Notes: a model not told the origin generated them from the sequence alone. A stretch of 64,000 bases of DNA from Spirometra erinaceieuropaei (GCA_902702965.1 CACRXP010000068.1:944433-1008432), one strand, 5' to 3'; counted from the first letter of the stretch, positions 47,939 to 59,221 are shown. A program made the numbers and translations.

Positions 47939-48424
47939 TTACCATGACAGTGCCAGGTTTATTACACGGTCCAGCTGCTTACAGAGTTCTGGTTTCTTCC
48001 TCCGTATTGCAGCGTCCTCTGCAAAGCGCAAGATACGCCCGGTCGTCGCCCGAAACAGGACCTTGAATGCAACCATTGGGTCCACCTTGTGGCCCGTGTC
48101 CACTAGGTGCTTTGTGATTGAGCTCGTGGGTACCGTATTTTCCGCCTTAGGCAGCCACTTCGGCATTTGTTCAGCTGCCCGAGCTACCAACTGCCTTTGC
48201 GTGCGCCCAATGTACTTGCATCCGCAACTACATGTAAACTCATAAATACAGTTTGATGTGGCGTGCATACGCAAAATGTCTTTAGCTGGTCTAATTGGGA
48301 TGGCGGTGGTGGTGCTTATGAACAACAATTTAGAGGCGGCATACGTCCTTTCGATAGTGCACCAAAGTCGTCGCTTGATCACGTTTGACACGTTATCACC
48401 CTTGAAGGGGAGGTAGATGGTCAC
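47939..48424 (-). pseudogene. PLE GIY-YIG endonuclease domain
   Basis: A 161-codon frame starting at a GTG that overlaps the RT stop. LPFKGDNVSNVIKRRLW (5-21) is the RT-endonuclease linker. The nuclease begins at CIYEFTCSCGCKYIGRTQRQ (59-78), with the paired Ile-Tyr and Tyr-Ile-Gly halves of the GIY-YIG fold, a Cys cluster typical of PLEs and the following Arg. HLVDTGH (106-112) and the C-terminal AAIRRKKPELC (138-148) match the remnants at 8 and 14.8 kb. The overlap with the RT frame looks like a one-base shift in an A-run (cctaaaaagtcc, ~48430). An intact element would encode one fused protein. Confidence 0.88.
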
Positions 48425-49119
48425 GGACTTTTTAGGTACGGATATTTCTGCAGGAGTTTCTTGTCTGGGATGGCGATATTTATCGATGAATTTCTCCGGA
48501 TACCCATTTGCAAGAAAACGTTTTTTAGGAAAGAAAGCTCGTCATCGATCGTATCTGAGAAGCAGATTCTGGTGGCTCTATTAAACAGGCACAAAACCAA
48601 GTTCCGTTTTCTCTGCATTGGAACGAAACTGAGGAAGTGCATGTATTGTCCTTTCCAGGTGGGTTTTCGACGGATGGATCTCTGAATAGAGCCATCTGCC
48701 CGCCTACGCATAAGAATATCCAGGAAAGGCAGTGTGTCATTCTTCTCATGCTCGATCGTAAATTTGATCTTTGTATGTGCTTTGTTCAGAGCCTTGAGTA
48801 GTAGTTCTCCGTCGCCTGCGTTTTTGACTATAGCGAAAATGTCATCCACATATTGCCTATAGAATGAGGCTCGTTGTAAGTTCCGAGCTAGTTTACGCTC
48901 TAGATTAGACATAAAAATGTCCGCTAGGACTGGCCCCAATGGACTGCCCATAGCTACACCGTCGATCTGTCGATACGGCCGCCCGTTGAACAAGAACTGT
49001 ACATACTTTGTGCATATCTGTAGTAGTTCCCGCAGTTGCTCTGGTGGCAGGTGTGTTTCACCCGTATGCTCGCAAATTATGTCAATTGTTTCATGCAGTG
49101 GCACGTCAAGCGAGATCAT
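48421..49119 (-). pseudogene. PLE reverse transcriptase, mostly intact but damaged
   Basis: A 232-codon frame with clear PLE RT motifs. Motif B is DGVAMGSPLGP at residues 53-63, the catalytic motif C YVDD at 90-93, LPFLDI at 130-135, then the thumb (RRKPTWKGQYMHF at 150-162). The RT copies element RNA at a nicked target. Two defects are visible. At the start, MISLDV runs straight into PLHETIDI, so the residues following the first catalytic aspartate of motif A (normally Ser-Leu-Phe-Thr) are missing. The upstream sequence SFVDELKNQNLLKK also lies in another frame. The first ATG is therefore internal and not a real start. Confidence 0.88.
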
Positions 49120-49199
49120 GTTTTTTCAGTAGATTCTGATTCTTAAGCTCATCTACGAAGGAGAAAGTATCTTTGGTAGTATAAACAGCAAGGTTGCGT

Positions 49200-49420
49200 C
49201 TGTTACTGTTACTTACTGTTAGTTTTATCTTTTAAATTGGCGGCATAAACGGCAATTAGCCGGCTGAATATGAGGCAACGACATTTCTATTTAGCAGGCC
49301 TTCATACAACCAGATCCGTCTACCGGAACCACATATGTGCATATTTTTCGGATGTTTTCATGGTGTTCATGAGTGCAGCATACCTAAACAGCAGTTTACG
49401 CATGGGTGATAATACCTAGC
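49200..49420. other. Short spacer between the truncated PLE and the 1.1-kb repeat
   Basis: An imperfect repeat tctgttactgttacttactg lies next to the PLE truncation point (49200-49220). Nothing else is recognised. Confidence 0.4.
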
Positions 49421-49423
49421 CCA

Positions 49424-50480
49424 GCAAATAAGCATATACCAAAATCGGTTAGCGATGCCATGGGAGCTGAAGCATATAAAGGTGTCAAATAAACACGCGG
49501 ATGAAGATTCTTCACCCACTTTCAGTCCTTTGACTCATCTAGCTTTCATCCGTCTGACTTCTTTGCCCCCATACATTTTCCTGTACTTTAAAAAAACTTA
49601 TAATTAATTTTGGAAACTGCCTGTTGTTTTACTTTGACTATTTAAGTAAAGAATGCTTAGATGTTTCCAGGTAATTGTGTCCATTGTACCCTGTATTGCG
49701 CGGCTCCTTTTGCTTATGAAAATTAGATGATTCGAACATTGACAAGGTTGCAGTGACAGGTGGAATAAATCATGGGATGGTGTACAACAGGTGTACAAAC
49801 AGTAACGATTAGTTTGGCACTAGAGAACACCTCTGAGAGCTAAGTGAGTTCGAATTTGCCCAGATCTATTGAGAAATGTAGTTATTTTTCACCGTTGAGT
49901 TTTTTTGTCCAAATGACAAAATCGTGTTTGGTCTTTGATGCTACTCGTAAAATCGGAGTTCTTACAGGAAAATAAATAATGTTGTTAAAAGAAAATATGA
50001 TAGCACCTAGTGAAAGGTGCAGAAACGTTTGTTGTTACTTGTTCAGGAACTCGATAATGTTTTATGTAAAATATTAATGATGATAGGCAGGAGAAAGCAC
50101 CTGCTTAGAAACCTCACAAACGGTAGAATCAGAGGATTTATTTAAAAGCAGGTGCTTATTCTAAAGATGCCGGGCGAGCGATGGACTTCATATCGGTACA
50201 TTACTAGGCGGTGGGTTGAGCGCTGTTGGGCTTTGTAAACCTTATAACAGCTTGACATCGATTACCGATGATGTGCACCGTGTGACCCACAGCAAGTTAG
50301 GCACAGTGACGGTGACTTGTGCATAAATAAGTTTATAGCAATGATAGACCTGCTTTGTATCCATCACAATCTCTCCTCCACCACATTCCTAAGCCCGGTA
50401 TCGAGACAAAGTCACAGAGACAGGGGCGAGATCGAGCGCAGTGATCGCTAGAGCTAAGCGGTCCGTCTACGACTGCGACA
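49424..50480 (+). repeat. 1.1-kb dispersed repeat, copy 2
   Basis: Collinear with 17065-18220 in the same orientation (see landmarks there; for example caggtaattgtgtccattgt near 49668 and tggacttcatatcggtac near 50182). It lacks the hammerhead-bearing insert: cttataac joins directly to agcttgac at about 50250. Non-coding. The last ~220 bases are SINE-like repeat copy 3. Confidence 0.85.
50262..50480 (+). repeat. SINE-like repeat, copy 3
   Basis: Landmarks gacggtgacttgtgcataaa, tagcaatgatagacctgc, catcacaatctctcctccac, cctaagcccggtatcgagac, ggggcgagatcgagcgcagt and aagcggtccgtctacg agree with the other copies. It may extend to ~50660, where the sequence stays GC-rich. Confidence 0.65.
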
Positions 50481-50484
50481 TGGT

Positions 50485-51480
50485 TTGGTATACGCACGAT
50501 GAACCCGGATTTTGCATAAACAGTAAAATGGACGGCGCGAATCTCAACAGAAAGGGGAGGGCCACCGAGGCCGCATTAGGAACGCCCCTTTGCGGCCTGA
50601 CTCTCCGTTCTCAGAGGAGGACCCAGCTATCCCGTCAATGGGCGGCTCTCAAGTCGCGGTTTTAGCACACTAGGATGGATTGAACTCGTGTCTGATTGGT
50701 TATAGGGACAAATATGCGCTGTATCCCGGTTAACCATCTAGTGAGATTATCAAAAATAGTCCTCATTTGAAGTGAACATAAGAGATTGACAAAAAAGGCG
50801 ACAGACAGGGATAAGATAAGTGGGTAGGCAGGAGTTCTTTTTCCTTCATATCGTAGCCAGACAACTGCCGATTATGACATTGTTATCCACAGGAGCTGAA
50901 TTTTTTGACGTTGATTTTTGAGTCGCTTCTCCTCCGACTGCCTTTATTTGTAACTCTAGACATACTGCTGAGGATGGGCACGAGAAATATTTTAAAATTA
51001 AATGAAAAATCGCTGAGTAGTTAGATGGAGATTCTGTATCTAAGAAATCGAAGTAAACCACAAGGTTTTCTAAGAATAACAAACTTGTCAAAGCACCTGT
51101 TGCATGGTTCCAAATTCTTATTTTGCCATAGCGCATATGTTGGTCGGGCAAATCGAAGGAAATGCGAATGAACAAACTTCCAAACGGTTGTACTTCAGCG
51201 CAAATGTAGGCTACTCAGTCCATCCCTCTATTCAGTCTCGTGCTGGAGTCTGTTAAAGATTAGAACTCATTCTTTTTAAAGCAGGTATCATATAGCGTCT
51301 AGGAGGCATAACTCGCACATGTGACCATGCCACATGTCCGGGTGTTGGAAGCAGCCGTGAATTAAGTACTTCAGTAGACGTGCCCAGATGTGCACACACG
51401 CGATTCGCAGGTACAGCAAGATTACTAAAGGCGGTGTCAAGAGACGCTTTGACGATGAACAGTTAGTCGAGTGTCCTGTT
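50485..51480. other. Stretch with one possible exon and no other feature
   Basis: Apart from the minus-strand frame at 50846-51210 described separately, nothing is recognised. Confidence 0.35.
50846..51210 (-). CDS. Possible exon remnant with an IRIWN motif, weak
   Basis: A minus frame is open for about 120 codons. Its first half reads FGSLFIRISFDLPDQHMRYG, then KIRIWNHATGALTSLLFLEN and LVVYFDFLD. The pattern of a beta-strand ending in Ile-Arg-Ile-Trp-Asn followed by Leu-Val-Val-Tyr resembles repeats in katanin-interacting-protein-like (KATNIP) proteins, as I remember the family. A donor-like caacag/gtgctt follows WNHAT. There is no strong pyrimidine tract upstream and the second half looks random. 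It could be a true exon, an exon remnant or chance. Confidence 0.22.
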
Positions 51481-51483
51481 GAT

Positions 51484-51545
51484 ATACAATAGATGTGACA
51501 ACTCTCGAAATTTTAGTCAAAATATCGAAATGCGTTTTCGACTCA
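51484..51545 (+). repeat. Foldback element fragment, left terminus
   Basis: The string acaatagatgtgaca, then ctcgaaattttagtcaaa and tcgaaatgcgttttcgac matches the left end of the long copies (acagtagatgtgcta ... caaaatttcgaattgcgttc). Only ~60 bases are present. Confidence 0.5.
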
Positions 51546-51549
51546 ACTT

Positions 51550-53595
51550 ACAGTACCTCATCATTTATCTACTGAAGTAGTTGATCTGGGTACAAGATGT
51601 CAGCCGATAACAGTTGACTTGCCTGTGATTGCAATTGACTCGACGTGTCGTGCGATTATTATAAGTGTTCATCAGCGAGGCAACTTCTTGCTTGTTTGCT
51701 TAGAGTCCCAGCACTTATGGAAACTTATAGCTTAAAATAAGAAAGTCGTACGAACTTCTGTAAATGTCCTTGAGAATCTCAGTATCACAGTTCCCATCTG
51801 TTTGCTGAATTTCATTTTTCAATTTAAAAAATACCAACTGTCGGTCGTCTCGTCACTGTCAAATGCATTTCCAAACTTTCTGAGGGGATATTTATATCCG
51901 CTGACAATACTTTTACACATTATTGCAAACTGAACTTCAACTGCTTTCATATCCTTCGAGAGCATGGCATTTATCACCTCGTCTTTGCGTTAGTATAACT
52001 ATTCCTTAAAACTTGTGATTTTTCAATCGTCCAGTATACCAGTTAGCCCTAGCTTGTTTCGCAGGACATGTCTTTTAAGTTTTCTCTAAGTATACGACGG
52101 AAGTCTTTGCGAGAGTCGTTTTCCTTCACATCTGTGCAACTTCACTGGCTAATTTACAGCCCGTATTAGTACCTCCAAATTTAAGTTATTTTTAAGTTTC
52201 CCCCTACGTTATGCTGCATGCAGGCTTAAGACTTAAGTGTTATAGCTCCCTGGCTTGCTCTCCTAATTGCTTAAACGCCGTCATTAAATGAGGACAGGCG
52301 CGCGTTTCCTGCCGAAACCAACTTTCTGCCGGCCTCCTCCTAAGGAAACTTCGAAGTTTTTACGGTGTTTTAAGGTTACAGACGACAGTAGTTGCTCCGA
52401 CTTCTGGCTTGTTTGATGGAATTCATTAATAGAACTGAGTTTTCGTCGATAACAAAGCAGTTGCCCCTGGCATTTAAAGCAGCAGATAAAATTCTTTGAA
52501 ATCTTAGGGCTCTATGAATGGCAGCTAATGTCTTCCGACCTGTTAAAACGTTAAATAAAAGAGCTTCAGTCAATTGGTATGTGTTTAAGTAAAACGAAAT
52601 GCAGCGAAACATTGTGAAGGCCGAATATTCCGAGGCGAAAACTGTCCACGTACACACTTAGATTAAATCCAAAAGTGAATAAACTTGCTATTTATTTGCT
52701 GATATTGCACAACTAGCCGTCGTCTAAAGTCTACGTAAATCAAGGTAGACTGCCACTGAACGAAATAATTAAAATCTTAATGCGGCAATAGAAGTTATAT
52801 TGCGTCGGGAAATTGAGCTTTAATAAACGCTTAGTCTGGTACGCAGATAAGTTTTCGTTTTGTGGAGACATCATGTACAATTAAACTATCAATTCGACAC
52901 TAAATAATCGACGATCGTTTTTTTAGAAATTCGAGTATTACCCCCCCTCCCCCCGTCAGGGCTTTAACTCAGACATTGCAAGAAAGATTGATTTAAAAGC
53001 AGTCATGCAGTTTTGATCATAATTAACCTTGTTACTTAGGCCAGTCTTACGTTATTTTATGGTCGCTTCGGCAGCGTTATGTCGTGGTAGCGGCACAGAA
53101 AAAACCAGGTTGCCACTTACCTTGGTATACCTTAGGGTAAGATTTCGCACAAATTAACGAGCATATCAGAAACCTGATTTTAAAAGACTGCACATTGACG
53201 GGCTACGTCGCGCTGACAAATGTGAAATCGGATGCCTGAGAGCAGACAGTTATATAACGCTGACGTGAACGATTTCCCTGTAGAAGTGAGGATGATTTCA
53301 TCGCTTACAAACTTTAGACATTGGACTTTGATCTCTGACGTTTAGGAAGTCATCACGCCAAGTTTAAATACCGTAGGCACAATGTCCACCTAAACACTTG
53401 TACTTATGCAAACCTCAATCTCAACTTTGCCACAGAAGTTTAAAAACTCAACGAGGTTTTAAGGATGAATATCGCGAAACGGGATCGCCAGTATCTTCAT
53501 CTATGATAACATGCGGACATCCGAGTGGGTATCTTTACAACTAAGTCCTTAAAGCGCTCATGGCATCTTCTTCTTCTACTCTAAATATTTTGATG
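51550..53595. other. Stretch with no supportable gene
   Basis: A 93-codon minus frame at 52376-52657 lacks a motif and splice signals. A C-run (taccccccctccccccgtc) lies at 52939-52957 and would be G-rich on minus. Nothing else was recognised. Confidence 0.4.
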
Positions 53596-53601
53596 TATAG
53601 G

Positions 53602-53990
53602 CAAAATGGTATTACCGACAAAGACAAAGGAGACAGGAATGGCCATCTCCGGCTTATCAGCCGTCGACGGACAGTCATACCTAAGCCCAAAGTGTGCAAC
53701 ACCCGAGCATCGAACTCGCGACCTGTTAGTTAGAAGTCCATGCCTCTACTCACTTCCACACTTCGGGTTTGGGTATGACTGGTTGACGACGGCTAATAAG
53801 CCAGAAATGGACATTCCAGTCTCCCTTGTCTTTGTCGGTAATGCCATTCTGCCTATATATCATGCGCCGCTGTGCGGCTGCTGGTTGGGCTCGAGGGAGA
53901 GCCCTTAAGGCACGACGGAACAAGTGAGTTTCGTATGAAAGATCGGTGAGCGCCCCTTACCATTTTGCTGTATTTATATGTCCATTTTGT
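53602..53990 (+). mobile_element. Inverted-repeat element with tRNA-like core, copy 2
   Basis: The left terminus aatggtattaccgacaaagacaaaggagac (from 53606) and the right terminus ctcccttgtctttgtcggtaatgccatt (53820-53848) are inverted partners over ~65 bp, continuing inward through the Pro-like text ggcttatcagccgtcg / gacggctaataagcc. The interior on minus reads ggacttctaactaacaggtc then gcgagttcgatgctcgg, like the anticodon and T arms of a tRNA. It is oriented opposite to the copy at 24.7 kb. The right extension (gctcgagggagagcccttaa ... gatcggtgagcgcc, to ~53990) is shared. The 100-codon frame over it is a by-product. Confidence 0.8.
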
Positions 53991-53994
53991 CTAA

Positions 53995-54965
53995 ATTTCG
54001 CATTCTAAAATGAAGTGGTCGCAATTTATTTTTGTAGCCTGATTCTCTGCAGTTACTGAACCTTTGGCGCTAAATAAAACGACCTAATTGCAATGAACAT
54101 ACGCCAGCATCATCCAAAAATTTCATTGGTTTATAAAGGTAGTAGACAGTGAGAAGAATAACCGAAACATCATCTGTAAAAATTCATTCCAGATTTCCCT
54201 AAAAAAATGTAACTTTTATTTATGCTTGATGGTAAACGACTTCTCCCTTAAAGTGCCAAATTCTGGCCGTACAAAACTAACTGCCTGATTTAGTCGAAAT
54301 TTGAACCGTGCTATTTAGCAATGTGCATAAGATGGTTTTCACAATTTTCCCTTACTCCTGGACGAATGCGCGAAAGATTCCTACCAAAATAAAAGTCAAC
54401 TGTGGGATAAATACTGTTGGAATACATACCATTGATTTTTTTATTCGCTTAATACAGCTTTGATCTTCGACGAAATCAGGCGGACTGCTCTAAGACCATT
54501 TGATTACAGTAGAAGGCATTTGCGTACATCGAACAGTGTTCCCATTCTACTCTTTGTTCTAAATCTATTTATATTCCTGCGCTGGCATACAATGCCTTAG
54601 TCGTAATTTTAACAAAATAGACTCAAGAAGGCGAAGTAATATGCCGAATTTCTAACAGAAACAGTTGACTAAACAGATGTGTCCAGGTCAGTAGAAAATC
54701 CGGCACATCAATTTAGTTTGGTCTGCAATTCCACGCGGAGAGTGAAGGGGATGACATTGAAAATATTAATTTCACTGCGTCTTATTGCCCTTGCCGACTG
54801 ACTTACTTTGATGCTTAGTGCAATTTGTAGTGCATATTCATTTAGGCCACTCTTTTTATGAAAAGATATTTACTGATTTTGGGCGGTATTACCGGAATCA
54901 TTTCGCCCAGTCGTGATGTATTTTTGAAAGTCTAAGTACGCACCAGTGGGGAGGATAAATAGGAG
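53995..54965. other. Stretch with no supportable gene
   Basis: Short frames only; no repeat family recognised. Confidence 0.4.
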
Positions 54966-54972
54966 TAAGCGT

Positions 54973-55010
54973 CTGAAGACGGATGCTGTTAATTGGTGCT
55001 CCGTTTACGA
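54973..55010 (+). ncRNA. Degenerate hammerhead-like motif
   Basis: CTGAAGA (54973-54979) is followed by a stem with GGAtGC and GCTCC halves (five pairs with one bulged T). Then comes gtttacg, where an active motif would have GAAACGTC. It is likely a decayed PLE terminal repeat, judging by similarity to the motif at 30.7 kb, but no PLE coding sequence is readable nearby. Confidence 0.3.
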
Positions 55011-55096
55011 ATAAACAACGACACGTCGACTATGGAGCATATATTCAACTACCGTCAGACTACTCTGGCTTAAATTTTGTCCTTGATGCATCTTAG

Positions 55097-55128
55097 AGGT
55101 CTTTTGCCTCCCCACTGGCGGAAGACCT
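55097..55128. other. Hairpin
   Basis: The segment aggtctt-ttgcc-tccccact-ggcgg-aagacct forms a 7-bp outer stem plus a 3-bp GCC/GGC inner stem around an 8-base loop. It lies about 90 bases after the hammerhead-like motif. No function can be assigned. Confidence 0.35.
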
Positions 55129-55129
55129 A

Positions 55130-57110
55130 CCCATCTTTTGACTTTTACAGAGGTCACAATTTTGTGACTTCCGGAATCGCCCCCTGACTCTTGGTAGGTC
55201 GAGAATCTGCAAATAGAGAGAAAGTGGTCGATATAACTGTTCCGCCATTACGATTTGTAGTTTGCCATGTTGTTCGCGGCATCCTCACCAGTCCTAGTTT
55301 TGTAGGCATTAAACTGTTGTGCGTCCTCTAGATCAGCCGATGTTCCCGTATCTACTGTCACTCCAATCTTTCATCTGTTTCGAATCATTTTTTAAAAGAG
55401 AGGCAAAAATATGCGTGCAACTTAAAATCGGTGTATCACAGACCAGCGATGGCAAACAGGCCGCAACTCGTCAACTTAATGTCCATCTCTTTTTGTTTGT
55501 AAAACACTGGGCGCTAGTCGTCACGCAACCGTTACATAAAGTTCGCTTTCTACTCGCGGCGGAAATATGCATTAATTTTCCACAGTCCTACATTTATTGC
55601 CTCACAAAAATCGCATGCTACGGAAAATGGAATCGTCTGTTGTCCTGTCTTCAAAGGAAAAGACCGGCTTCATTTCAGGAAGTGCCGGCCGATAGCGGTC
55701 ATGATAAGAGACCTTACCCTAACAGGTGAATATATGGACGTATCTGTAATATAAACCATGACGTAAACCACTGTCATTTTTTAGATGATCAGAAATAAGC
55801 CACAGTAGTAGACATGGGTGGGGAAAGTAAAATGCAATTATTCTACCGCCTCCGTTCTGTCTGTTTGTAAAAATTGGATAATTCCCTCATCTGTGTGCAG
55901 ATACTGTGATGCGAATTTTACGCAACCCCAGTCTCCTCACTGACCGTTTATCATCTGCATTGAAATAGTAGTTTGTTCCTTCACCCAAAAAACAGAATGG
56001 ATGCAGGACGCATTCAGAGAAGGTCGTGTTTACAAATGCTTCTTGAAGTAGCAGACAAATTTTATGGGTTTCATTTGCTCGTAATATCATCACAACAATT
56101 AAACTGTGCATTTTGAACAGTAATGTCTTTTTGCTTTTCTTATTATCTTGTGTGCTCCAGCAGTTTTGCACAAATAAATGCTTTTCTTTCTTGCCTACTA
56201 AGTTTTAGCCGTGGTCGTAATGTACGAATCTGCTGTAACAGAAAATTGCAGCTTTATTTCACCTGAAAAAACGAAAGCGTCATCAAAACCGGGCTACACA
56301 TTGTCTAGCTAATTTGCAGTTCTGCGACTTAAACCGCGCATAACAATATACTACCTTGGTGACCAAAAGGGAACGAATTTAGCGCCGGAGCGTCACAATA
56401 ATGTTTTAGTGTTAAAGATTAAATGGACTTTGTAAGACCAGATGACGAATCTGACATCCTTATTATATTATCCAACCAGAAACTTCAGGAACTGCGATGA
56501 TTGAGCTTCTGAAAAATATTTTTAGGTACTTGTTTCATCTAGTCCGCAGCTAAACCACAAGCTACATGCCGTCCCGATCAGAAAGATACCGAAGTAGATG
56601 GTCTGAATTTGCTTGCATTTAAATTTCAGTGTTTCTGATGGCAGCCGACAGAACCCGTATACGTGGCTCGGCTACTGAGTGTCTAATTCACTACACAGGC
56701 TAAATAACCCCACCTCAAATTCCAACTACTACTGTTTCCATACTGGGTCTGCGGTGAAATGATTCAGAGTCACAATCAAGCAAGTAGTCTCCCCCACATC
56801 CTCCCCTAACATCGTCGTTAAGGGTCTCCATGCCCATGTGTCAGTCTCTTCCCCTTCGCTCTTTACTGTCGGGTTTGCGTGTAGAAGCATACGTGCGGTT
56901 ACCTGACATACACGAACGTTGTTTGTACGTTGACTCGCAATACACAGCGCGTCAAGCACTTTTAACGGGTTTTGCTGCCAATCTTTTTGTTTTGACGTTT
57001 TTTCTGTGGGAAGTCGTACTTCTGAATCGCTCATCTCCAGTCGTCATGCGACGGCCATGTAAAATGCGTCTTTAATGAAAAACAGAATTGCGCACCTCCG
57101 TGAGAAAACG
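55130..57110. other. Stretch with no supportable gene
   Basis: A 136-codon plus frame at 55319-55729 and a 101-codon minus frame at 56729-57034 (starting MSDSEVRLPTEK) have no recognisable domain and no clear splice or promoter context. By length alone neither is unlikely in 64 kb of six-frame sequence. Confidence 0.35.
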
Positions 57111-57116
57111 ATAACG

Positions 57117-58065
57117 TACAGTAGGAGAAATAACGTATGAAAAGTCAACCGAAATTCCGAAATGCGTTTTTGTTTCTTAAAGATTTATTAAGAAGTGTTG
57201 TAAAACTTGTCAGCCGGCAACATAATTCTATAATATATCAGTTACCTCAGGATGCTCGCTTTCTAATGAACTTCCTTCCGATTGCATACAAAAAATTAAA
57301 CATTATAAAAAACGACTGCTTAAATAGCATGAATTTTTCTCATTGATTTTTGGTGTCCCTAAAAGTAAAATTATATTTCATGGAAAACATGCATAAACAT
57401 ATTCGTCCTTTTGCTCATTCAGCAGAAAATTAAGTCTTCTTAAAATTTTGTACTCAAAGGAGAGACATAATCCGGTTTTTAAAAATATTCTAATGTGGTG
57501 ACTGGTAAATACCGTGAAATGACCGTCCATGAATTGTCGTGTCTCTGCATTTACCAATGTGGCTTGTAAAGTTAACAATATGGTTCAAATTCACTGTTTA
57601 ATTTGTGGGTTTTTGTGCTCGGAAAATATACGGCTTGTAGGTTAAAAACCCTGAATCCAGGTGTGGCGGTAGAGCGGGTTTAAATTATTCAGGGAATGAA
57701 AAAGTTTTTGAAAACCGAATTTAACTCTTCCTTTGAGTGTAAGATTAAAAAAGGACGTAGGGATATATTTAACGGGCAAAAAATGGATATTTTAATGCAT
57801 ATTTTCAAGAAATATAATAAAATTTTTAAGGGCAATAAAATCAATGAAAAAAACATGCTATTTAAGTAGCCATTTTTACAGAGTTTATTTGCTACATGCA
57901 GCCGAAAGGAAGTTCGTTCGAAAGACGGCATCCTGAGGCAACTGAAATATTATAGCGCTACTGTGCAGGGTGATTATTTTTAAAACCCTACTTACCTCAT
58001 CTTCTCGAAACGAAAACGCATTGCGGAATTTTGATTTACATTTCGTAAGATAGCTCACCTACTGT
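57117..58065 (+). mobile_element. Foldback element copy 5
   Basis: The left end tacagtaggagaaataacgt and the right end gatagctcacctactgt are inverted partners. The element is 949 bp. Arm text includes gaaatgcgtttttgtttc on the left and cgaaacgaaaacgcattgcg on the right, and tggaaaacatgcataaacat with its inverted partner near 57795. The unique centre (57500-57690: catgaattgtcgtgtctctg ... aaaccctgaatccaggtg) sets the orientation. No long frame or transposase. Confidence 0.85.
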
Positions 58066-58069
58066 TCGC

Positions 58070-59215
58070 CTACAAGTCACTATTATTCGACTAAGAGATG
58101 AACGCTTCTTTCACTATGCTCTCAGAGTATATTTCAGACGATGCTGGCTGAAAGCGTTAATGATAAGATAACTTGCGCAGTTAGAATGAAAGTGATTGAT
58201 TGGTTTGCGGTGGTGGCTCATTTTTCACCCAGTGAATGGGCATAGCCAGGATTAAGGGGAGTAGAAAGAAGATAAAATATACTTTTGTATCTAACGCCAA
58301 AAAGCCGAATAGATCCATACTGCCTTGAAATATCTTGCAGTTGACACTACTGCCGACTTTCCCTGATAAAGTTATCGATGTTAACGCGTTGCAAAATCGG
58401 TTAAGCAGTTCTGCTCGTTCACTGCGTTCCCTGTCGATCATCTATGCGGAGAAAAAAGCAAGATCGTTAGCAGGAATAATTCTGCAAATTTAGTGAATCC
58501 TAATGCTTTCGTGCATGTCAATATCCGTTAATTTTATAATAAGGTTTCATAACCATTTATATGTTAGTATTTAAGGATCCGCCTTTTCTTTGTAGAGTAA
58601 AATGCTTCAGAGTCTCAGCCACCTTCGCGTTCAACCTTTTTAACATTTAATTAAATATACGGCCCCCTTTTTACCTGTTGCTTTTGAAGTCATATTTCTC
58701 ATTGTCAGCAGAGCGCTTACTAGGCGGCTTAGAGCATAGTAAACCAGATTTTCAATTAAAATTTGTTAAAATTAAGGGTGACCACTTCGACGACATGCGC
58801 ACTCGTATGTCTGAGTACGTTTTTGCATGTCCGGAAGCGTGCATAGCGAGAAGCTGCGGTCAACGAAAATGTTGGGCATTTATTTCGGCATCCGTTTCAT
58901 CTCAATAGTTAATTTATGCATTCCAAAAGCAAGGCCATGTCAGTTGCGTGCGCTTCAGTGGTTTTTGCATTTCCGTTTTACTGGTTTTTTTTTCGACGCA
59001 ATGCTCAAACCCCCGCCTCCCAACACCAAGCCCCGCTTCCGTCCATCAGCGGCAGAAATCATAAGAAAGGGAAACGAAAAGAAGCCTTCAAGTAACGGCT
59101 TCCTAGTACTAGTATGCTATCTTTAGGTTTGTACTGAAACTACATACGGCAGTTGCTTGCGCGCGTAGTTAAGTAGCGTGCTGCGCTTTATACCTCACAA
59201 AATCTCGTTAATTTG
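58070..59215. other. Stretch with one weak exon candidate
   Basis: Outside the candidate at 58712-58908, short frames only. A proline-rich frame at 58827-59126 has no recognisable domain. Confidence 0.35.
58712..58908 (+). CDS. Possible terminal exon encoding a Cys-rich end, weak
   Basis: An acceptor-like string (catatttctcattgtcag, ending ~58711) leads into an open frame of ~65 codons to TAG at 58906-58908. The peptide has a charged segment (FVKIKGDHFDDMRTRMSEY) and then four evenly spaced cysteines in CPEACIARSCGQRKCW. The family is not recognised. Acceptor, charge pattern and Cys spacing look natural, but the length is within chance and no upstream exon was found. Confidence 0.22.
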
Positions 59216-59221
59216 TGTTCT

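Larger units (their letters stand above)
47936..49195 (-). mobile_element. Penelope-like element, best-preserved copy, 5' truncated
   Basis: Minus-strand PLE with RT followed by a GIY-YIG endonuclease in adjacent frames. The 5' part of the protein is missing: recognisable sequence starts near 49195 with TTKDTFSFVDELKN, just before the RT fingers end. 5' truncation is typical of target-primed retroelements. One frameshift near 49100, one near 48425 and a small deletion at RT motif A inactivate it, but over 380 codons remain readable, so it is the youngest PLE here. A pyrimidine-rich 3' tail follows. Confidence 0.9.

Noticed and set aside
53606..53908. 100-codon plus frame
   Set aside because: It covers the inverted-repeat element; the same peptide text can be read from the other arm.
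55319..55729. 136-codon plus frame
   Set aside because: Composition and content look random; no motif, acceptor or donor.
56729..57034. 101-codon minus frame starting MSDSEVRLPTEK
   Set aside because: The start looks natural, but there is no domain, no clear exon structure and no promoter. Not enough to call.
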